Source of the DNA: CAXMST01 sp038206985
GTDB taxonomy: Bacteria; Actinomycetota; Thermoleophilia; Solirubrobacterales; 70-9
Assembly: GCA_038206985.1 (NCBI GenBank)
Contig: JBBRAH010000006.1
Location: 1-64,000 of the forward strand
Length of the DNA: 64,000 nt
Direction: 5' to 3'
This document shows, piece after piece, positions 63,802 through 64,000 of the stretch. The notes under the pieces were generated by a model. The model did not search any database. It was given only the letters and a program-made list of their open reading frames with translations, and was not told the DNA's origin. Every line of letters starts with the position of its first letter. Position 1 is the first letter of the stretch. The translations under genes and the position numbers were made by a program.

Positions 63802-64000
63802 ATGTCCGATATCACGCTCGAGAAGGTGACCAAACGCTACGCGGACGGGACCGAGGCGGTCAAGGACCTCGATCTCGAGATCGCCGACGGGGAGTTCCTG
63901 ATCCTCGTGGGTCCCTCGGGCTGCGGCAAGTCGACCGCGCTGAGGATGATCGCCGGGCTGGAGGACATCAGCGAGGGCGAGATGAAGATCGGCGGCAACC
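63802..64000 (+). CDS. Sugar ABC transporter ATPase, partial (SugC/MalK/MsmK-like)
   Basis: Only the first 66 residues are inside the window. The Walker A motif GPSGCGKST is at 37-45, preceded by ITLEKVTKRYADGTEAVKDL. GGAGGTAG stands just before the ATG at 63802. It completes a binding protein, two permeases and ATPase operon. Confidence 0.93.
   Translation, partial: MSDITLEKVTKRYADGTEAVKDLDLEIADGEFLILVGPSGCGKSTALRMIAGLEDISEGEMKIGGN

Overview
The window is high-GC DNA from an actinobacterium-like organism. The best fit is the Thermoleophilia (Solirubrobacterales-type) lineage. This is inferred from the ribosomal and RNA polymerase proteins, the secreted proteins with repeats of the form SxxFECRxDxxxFxxC, the lysine-rich tails ending in motifs like GNxxxKxLxLK, and several small membrane proteins of a type I associate with that group. 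No database search was possible.

Layout. 1-3.6 kb: the end of a toxin-antitoxin-type regulator, then rpmG-secE-nusG-rplK-rplA. 3.6-15.9 kb: a 12-kb accessory block that separates rplKA from rplJL. It holds hipBA, three further antitoxin/PIN-toxin pairs, a secreted beta-propeller protein, a membrane protein, a decayed alcohol dehydrogenase, a histidine kinase with an HD-GYP response regulator, and a glycosyltransferase. 15.9-19.8 kb: an L10-type leader with an attenuator, rplJ-rplL, a permease and a secreted protein. 19.8-27.8 kb: rpoB-rpoC. 27.8-37.5 kb: a second accessory block with a VapBC pair, an island of exported proteins with a small LuxR-type regulator, and a three-gene minus-strand operon. 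37.6-44.5 kb: rpsL-rpsG, one more exported protein, two membrane proteins, fusA and tuf. 44.7-58.9 kb: the S10 and spc gene runs from rpsJ to secY, then adk and map, interrupted only by an AbiEi/DUF559-like gene. 58.9-64 kb: a small lipoprotein, a GH13 glycosidase and a sugar ABC importer whose ATPase runs off the end.

How the genes work together. The core supplies most of the 50S and 30S proteins, the RNA polymerase beta subunits, elongation factors, the SecYE translocon, adenylate kinase and the methionine aminopeptidase that trims new proteins. Many of these core proteins carry long low-complexity acidic or Ala/Pro/Glu extensions (L1, L10, S3, S5, L5, S17, SecE, RpoB, RpoC). The two accessory blocks are rich in toxin-antitoxin modules; in several of them the antitoxin start codon lies inside the probable operator.

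The most promising undescribed system is the exported-protein island at 28.5-36.0 kb, with an outlier at 38.7 kb. A small exported protein, interrupted by an in-frame TAG, is translationally coupled to a 1292-residue protein combining propeller repeats, a CSLREAI/beta-helix region and a metzincin-type zinc protease motif. Two tandem paralogues, a PD40 protein and a LuxR-type regulator follow. A palindrome TGGGCC-N4-GGCCCA lies about 90-140 nt before three of the exported genes. A second point of note is an apparent one-base deletion in the essential gene rpsC.
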